DNA of 8,191 nucleotides. It comes from Nitrospirota bacterium. GTDB taxonomy: Bacteria; Nitrospirota; Thermodesulfovibrionia; Thermodesulfovibrionales; JdFR-88. The notes below the pieces were generated by a model, which did not search any database, had not been told where the DNA came from, and saw only the letters and a list, made by a program, of their open reading frames with translations. Of the stretch, positions 5,804-8,191 are shown piece by piece. Numbering within the stretch: position 1 is the first letter of the stretch; each line of letters starts with the position of its first letter. A program made the position numbers and the translations under genes. The stretch is taken from contig JAJYGJ010000228.1 of the NCBI GenBank assembly GCA_021790695.1, positions 1 through 8,191 on the forward strand, written 5' to 3'.

Positions 5804-6560
5804 CTTTTCCGCCCCCGTGATATTCGTGCCGCTTCAGATCGTATCCGCGCGCATCAAAGTATCGAATAAGCTCCGTCTCCCTGCCGTAGCGGTATTCCAT
5901 CCCGACACGAAGAATGCTTTTCCATAAATCGGATTTTGCGGAAAAAATGATCCCGTATTCCGAGCCTTCGCAATCCATTTTAAGAAGATCGATAACGGCC
6001 AGCCGGTTAGCGCTCAAAATCGCCTCAAGACGGCCGGCGATTGCCCGCTCCATGTTTCCATCCCCTGACTGCGTTGAAATATGGTTCCCCGGACCGCGCC
6101 GGGCGGTTATGAATACGCAGTCGTCATGCGCGGTTATTGCGCGCCGGTACGCAAAAACCCTGTCACCCGGATTGTTTATATGTATGTTTCTCCGGAGCAC
6201 GCCGTAGCTTTCGGAACTCGGCCCGAAGGCATAAACACGACCGGATGAATGACCGGCCGCATATATCGCAAAAGCTCCTATATCAATAATTATTCCTGAA
6301 GACGGTATTTCTCCATATTCCTGCTTGATGAAGACAACGAAGATCGTCGCGAGGTCCAGTACGGAGCTTGACGGGCCAATGCGCATGCCGTTGCGCAGAA
6401 TTATTTCACCATCGGGCCATCCCGCGCCGGTAACGTATCGCCAGAGCAGCCGAAGCGGCTGCTTGAAAATGCCGGAAATTTTTGCGAGATATTTAAAATA
6501 AGCGGGTGCCCCGCCGATGGTCTCAAGATGACATGAATAATTCCGGCAGCCTAATTTCAT
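5712..6560 (-). CDS. FkbM-family methyltransferase-like protein, probably degenerate
   Basis: The ORF encodes 282 residues resembling FkbM-type SAM-dependent methyltransferases, which O-methylate sugars and natural products. Family-like parts are GSGIIIDIGA (motif I, D93-A96), RVYAFGPSSE (108-117), VLRRNIHIN, the strong IDLLKMDCEGSEY block (190-202), and LRVGMEYR. Three things look wrong. Motif I normally reads DIGANxGxxS, but here DIGA runs directly into FAIYAAG, as if about four residues of the SAM-binding loop were deleted. The acidic residue of the usual AFEP motif is glycine (G113). After GGGKG (about residue 253) the protein becomes Arg/His-rich and atypical, while the neighbouring frame reads DDGTLWFEKR, a normal FkbM-like ending. 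That frame stops at 5665-5667, only 17 bp before the epimerase start. The ATG at 6560 has only a weak GGTG Shine-Dalgarno. A 52-bp gap separates it from the PHP gene. It is probably catalytically dead. Confidence 0.72.
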   Translation of the reverse strand: MKLGCRNYSCHLETIGGAPAYFKYLAKISGIFKQPLRLLWRYVTGAGWPDGEIILRNGMRIGPSSSVLDLATIFVVFIKQEYGEIPSSGIIIDIGAFAIYAAGHSSGRVYAFGPSSESYGVLRRNIHINNPGDRVFAYRRAITAHDDCVFITARRGPGNHISTQSGDGNMERAIAGRLEAILSANRLAVIDLLKMDCEGSEYGIIFSAKSDLWKSILRVGMEYRYGRETELIRYFDARGYDLKRHEYHGGGKGMTGHCGLRKDRHGRHCPRGRSVSRITPET

Positions 6561-6612
6561 CTGTCACCGCGGTCGTTTCTTTATTGATTTTCTTTATTCA
6601 GTCGGGGGCGTC

Positions 6613-7257
6613 TCAAGCCCGGAGCACGCCCAATTCATCCACGCAATGCGCGTCGCATCCCACGGCGATCATATCCGGATGAATGCCGTTTAAAAGGGAA
6701 TGGGGAGGCAGATTGTCTTTTACGTTATTTTCTATGAAGACACCTTTATTTACGCCCAGCCTGATTAAATTGCCGATATTTTCCAGGTTACGGTCCAAAA
6801 GCCCCAGACGCCTCAGGAACCTGCCCGGATGGACCCAGACGCGTATGTGACTGTCCCATTTATCGTTCGTCAAAAGGGCTTCAAATGATCTCTCATACAA
6901 GCGGATGTCGCCGGGGAAGGAATGGCAGGCGATGCAGATTACCTGGATTTTGGACGAGACATCATCCGAAATATCCAGGCCGCCCCCGGGCAAAAGCCTG
7001 GCTTCCGCGCCGGCAAGGGGCCTTATCCGCGGGAACCTCCGCCCGGCGGCCCTGATATCTTCGAGGAAAGCGTCGAAATCATATGAGATGTTCAATCTTG
7101 CATGCTCGGTGAATATGATCGATTCATACCCGTGAAGCGCGGCCCATTCGAAATAATCCCCGACGGTGCTTGACCCGTCCGTGTATCCGGTATGCACGTG
7201 AAAGATATATTTTCGGCGGGACAATATCGCCTTAAACTCTTCCGATGAAACCGCCAT
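6613..7257 (-). CDS. PHP-domain metal-dependent phosphoesterase
   Basis: A 214-residue protein of the PHP superfamily (histidinol-phosphatase, DNA polymerase PHP domain and related), which normally binds two or three metal ions and hydrolyses phosphoesters. The metal-ligand set appears complete: HVHTGYTDG (H20, H22, D27), TEH (E51, H52), GAEARL (E85), ACHSF (H112), VHPGR (H143) and CDAH (D202, H204). No signal peptide or membrane segment is seen, so it is probably cytoplasmic. The ATG at 7257 is preceded by a GGGGAGGG stretch about 13 bases upstream and lies 26 bp inside the end of the ATP-grasp gene, so the two are probably co-translated. The chain stops only ten residues after the DAH motif, shorter than many PHP phosphatases, so the C-terminal helix may be trimmed. 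Its substrate is unknown. A phosphorylated sugar or a phosphorylated product of the ligase next door is a reasonable guess. Confidence 0.87.
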   Translation of the reverse strand: MAVSSEEFKAILSRRKYIFHVHTGYTDGSSTVGDYFEWAALHGYESIIFTEHARLNISYDFDAFLEDIRAAGRRFPRIRPLAGAEARLLPGGGLDISDDVSSKIQVICIACHSFPGDIRLYERSFEALLTNDKWDSHIRVWVHPGRFLRRLGLLDRNLENIGNLIRLGVNKGVFIENNVKDNLPPHSLLNGIHPDMIAVGCDAHCVDELGVLRA

Positions 7258-8191
7258 CGTCCGTCGCTATCCCTCCCCAGTATCTCCTGAATTGCACATC
7301 CTCCTTCAACCTGATCCGGCCTGTATCGACGGGGCGGCCGAGGGCCTCCATCACGGAGTAATAAATCATGTTAAACCCGGCAAAGGAGCTGAAGACCATT
7401 GTTCCCTGGACCCTTGGATTGCACTCCAGCAGCTTCGGCACGCCTTCCCCCGACAATTTAAATTGGAACCCGAAGCAATATCGAAGATTGCATGCCTTCG
7501 CCAGCGCACCGGAATATTCAATCAGGTCTGCCCTGTAGTCCGCGCTGGTCTCGAAGGTTATCCCGCTCCTTATGCTCCCTCTGAGCCTCGGAATGGCGAC
7601 CACGCCGGAGGAGTTTCTGAAAACGTCCACCGTGTACTCGGCACCCTCCAGGTATTCGACGACAAGCAGCGGCGGCCATTCGCCGCGCCTGAGCATTTTG
7701 AGGATATTTTCCAGGTCGGTCTCGGTCCCGTCGGGCTTCTCCATGAGAAATCTCCGGACATTCCACGGGTCCTTCGCAAGTATCCTCAACCCGCGCATCC
7801 CGTTTGACACCGGAGGCTTGACGACAACCCTGTTTTCCGGATATCCCAGGGCGCTTGCCGCCGCGACGAATTCCTTCTCGGACCGCGTCATGATGAACGA
7901 CGGGTACGGTATCCCGATCTGTTTCGCCTTCGCCAGAAGCGCGGACTTGTCATTCGCTTCCTTTACGGATTCATACCCGGAGGCGGCGACCCGGACCCCG
8001 AATTCATCGAAGTGCGCGGCATATCTTGAAATAATCTCCACTTCTCTTGTAGTCTGCGGAATTATGACCTTTACGCCTTCCTTTCGCGCGATGCCGGTCA
8101 TTCCGGATATGTAGCCTTCATCCTCCGGACGGGGGACGGTGTAAAAGCCGTCCGACAGGTATTTGCCGGCCACGTCGGTCCTGATGTCGGT
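7232..8191 (-). CDS. ATP-grasp ligase, carbamoyl-phosphate-synthase-like (5' end outside window)
   Basis: This is an ATP-dependent carboxylate-amine/thiol ligase of the ATP-grasp superfamily; its acceptor and amine are unknown. About 319 residues are visible. The frame is open to the window edge: codons before the GTG at 8173 read TDIRTD and continue smoothly into AGKYLSDGF, so that GTG is internal and the true start lies beyond 8191. Visible in order are the end of the pre-ATP-grasp domain (GVKVIIP, then EVEIISRY), the nucleotide-binding segment VVVKPPVSNGMRGLRI (about residues 122-137 of the visible part), VVEYLEGAEYTVDVF (about 177-191), and the metal-binding motif LLECNPRVQGTM (about 254-265). 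The end, FRRYWGGIA, is typical of the CPSase-like subgroup. The TAA stop at 7232-7234 lies inside the next gene, giving a 26-bp overlap and probable translational coupling. From the setting I infer that it attaches an amino acid or amine to a glycan or sugar nucleotide. The superfamily is confident; the substrate is not. Confidence 0.88.
   Translation of the reverse strand, partial: TDIRTDVAGKYLSDGFYTVPRPEDEGYISGMTGIARKEGVKVIIPQTTREVEIISRYAAHFDEFGVRVAASGYESVKEANDKSALLAKAKQIGIPYPSFIMTRSEKEFVAAASALGYPENRVVVKPPVSNGMRGLRILAKDPWNVRRFLMEKPDGTETDLENILKMLRRGEWPPLLVVEYLEGAEYTVDVFRNSSGVVAIPRLRGSIRSGITFETSADYRADLIEYSGALAKACNLRYCFGFQFKLSGEGVPKLLECNPRVQGTMVFSSFAGFNMIYYSVMEALGRPVDTGRIRLKEDVQFRRYWGGIATDDGGFIGRV

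Noticed and set aside
7292..8114. Two long plus-strand frames (7292-7807 and 7572-8114)
   Set aside because: Both are antisense shadows of the ATP-grasp gene, which has unmistakable motifs on the minus strand.
8171..8173. GTG as the start of the ATP-grasp gene
   Set aside because: The frame remains open to the window edge, and the preceding residues fit the pre-ATP-grasp domain, so the gene must begin outside the window.
1..8191. Mobile elements, tRNA, rRNA, CRISPR arrays
   Set aside because: I found no transposase-like coding sequence, terminal inverted repeats, regularly spaced repeats or tRNA-like cloverleaf, so the deletion scar has no visible mobile-element cause.

Overview
The window is part of a surface-polysaccharide (O-antigen, capsule or exopolysaccharide) biosynthesis locus. 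Every credible gene lies on the minus strand, so transcription runs from position 8191 toward position 1. The base composition is moderately GC-rich (mid-50s per cent by eye). Gene spacing is tight, with stop/start overlaps and internal Shine-Dalgarno sites, and the content is glycosyltransferases, a nucleotide-sugar epimerase and modification enzymes. This points to a bacterium, most likely Gram-negative, but the sequence does not fix the taxon. I see no rRNA, tRNA, CRISPR array, transposase, phage gene or origin.

Layout in transcription order. (1) 8191-7232: an ATP-grasp ligase whose 5' end is cut by the window edge. (2) 7257-6613: a PHP-domain phosphoesterase whose start overlaps the ligase. 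(3) 6560-5712: an FkbM-type methyltransferase-like gene with a damaged SAM-binding loop and an apparent C-terminal frameshift. (4) 5647-4529: a non-hydrolysing UDP-N-acetyl-hexosamine 2-epimerase, intact. (5) 4522-3293: a WbuB-like GT4 glycosyltransferase, intact and starting six bases after the epimerase stop. (6) 3300-3273: a perfect 10-bp inverted repeat over the GT4 stop codon, then a 126-bp spacer without a convincing gene. (7) 3166-3065: the first ~25 codons of a GT14-like gene. (8) about 3113-2615: the C-terminal half of an ATP-grasp-like protein, itself frameshifted. (9) 2618-1623: an intact GT14 (core-2/I-branching-like) transferase, joined by an ATGA overlap. (10) 1648-803: a DUF707 protein with a DDD motif. 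(11) 755-30: another GT14-like gene that stops at a point where its intact paralogue has an aromatic residue.

How the genes fit together (inference). The epimerase supplies an unusual N-acetylated amino sugar that the adjacent GT4 enzyme probably transfers. The two GT14-like proteins and the DUF707 protein look like further transferases acting on the same glycan. The ATP-grasp/PHP pair and the FkbM-like protein are candidate decoration enzymes (amide or peptide attachment, phosphoester removal, O-methylation). No flippase, polymerase or export gene lies in the window.

The most striking feature is decay next to intact genes. There is a Gly-rich-loop deletion plus frameshift in the FkbM-like gene, a deletion scar joining a GT14 5' end to an ATP-grasp 3' end with a further frameshift, and a probable nonsense codon in the last GT14-like gene. 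This suggests a polysaccharide locus being remodelled by gene loss, although the single-base shifts could be assembly errors.
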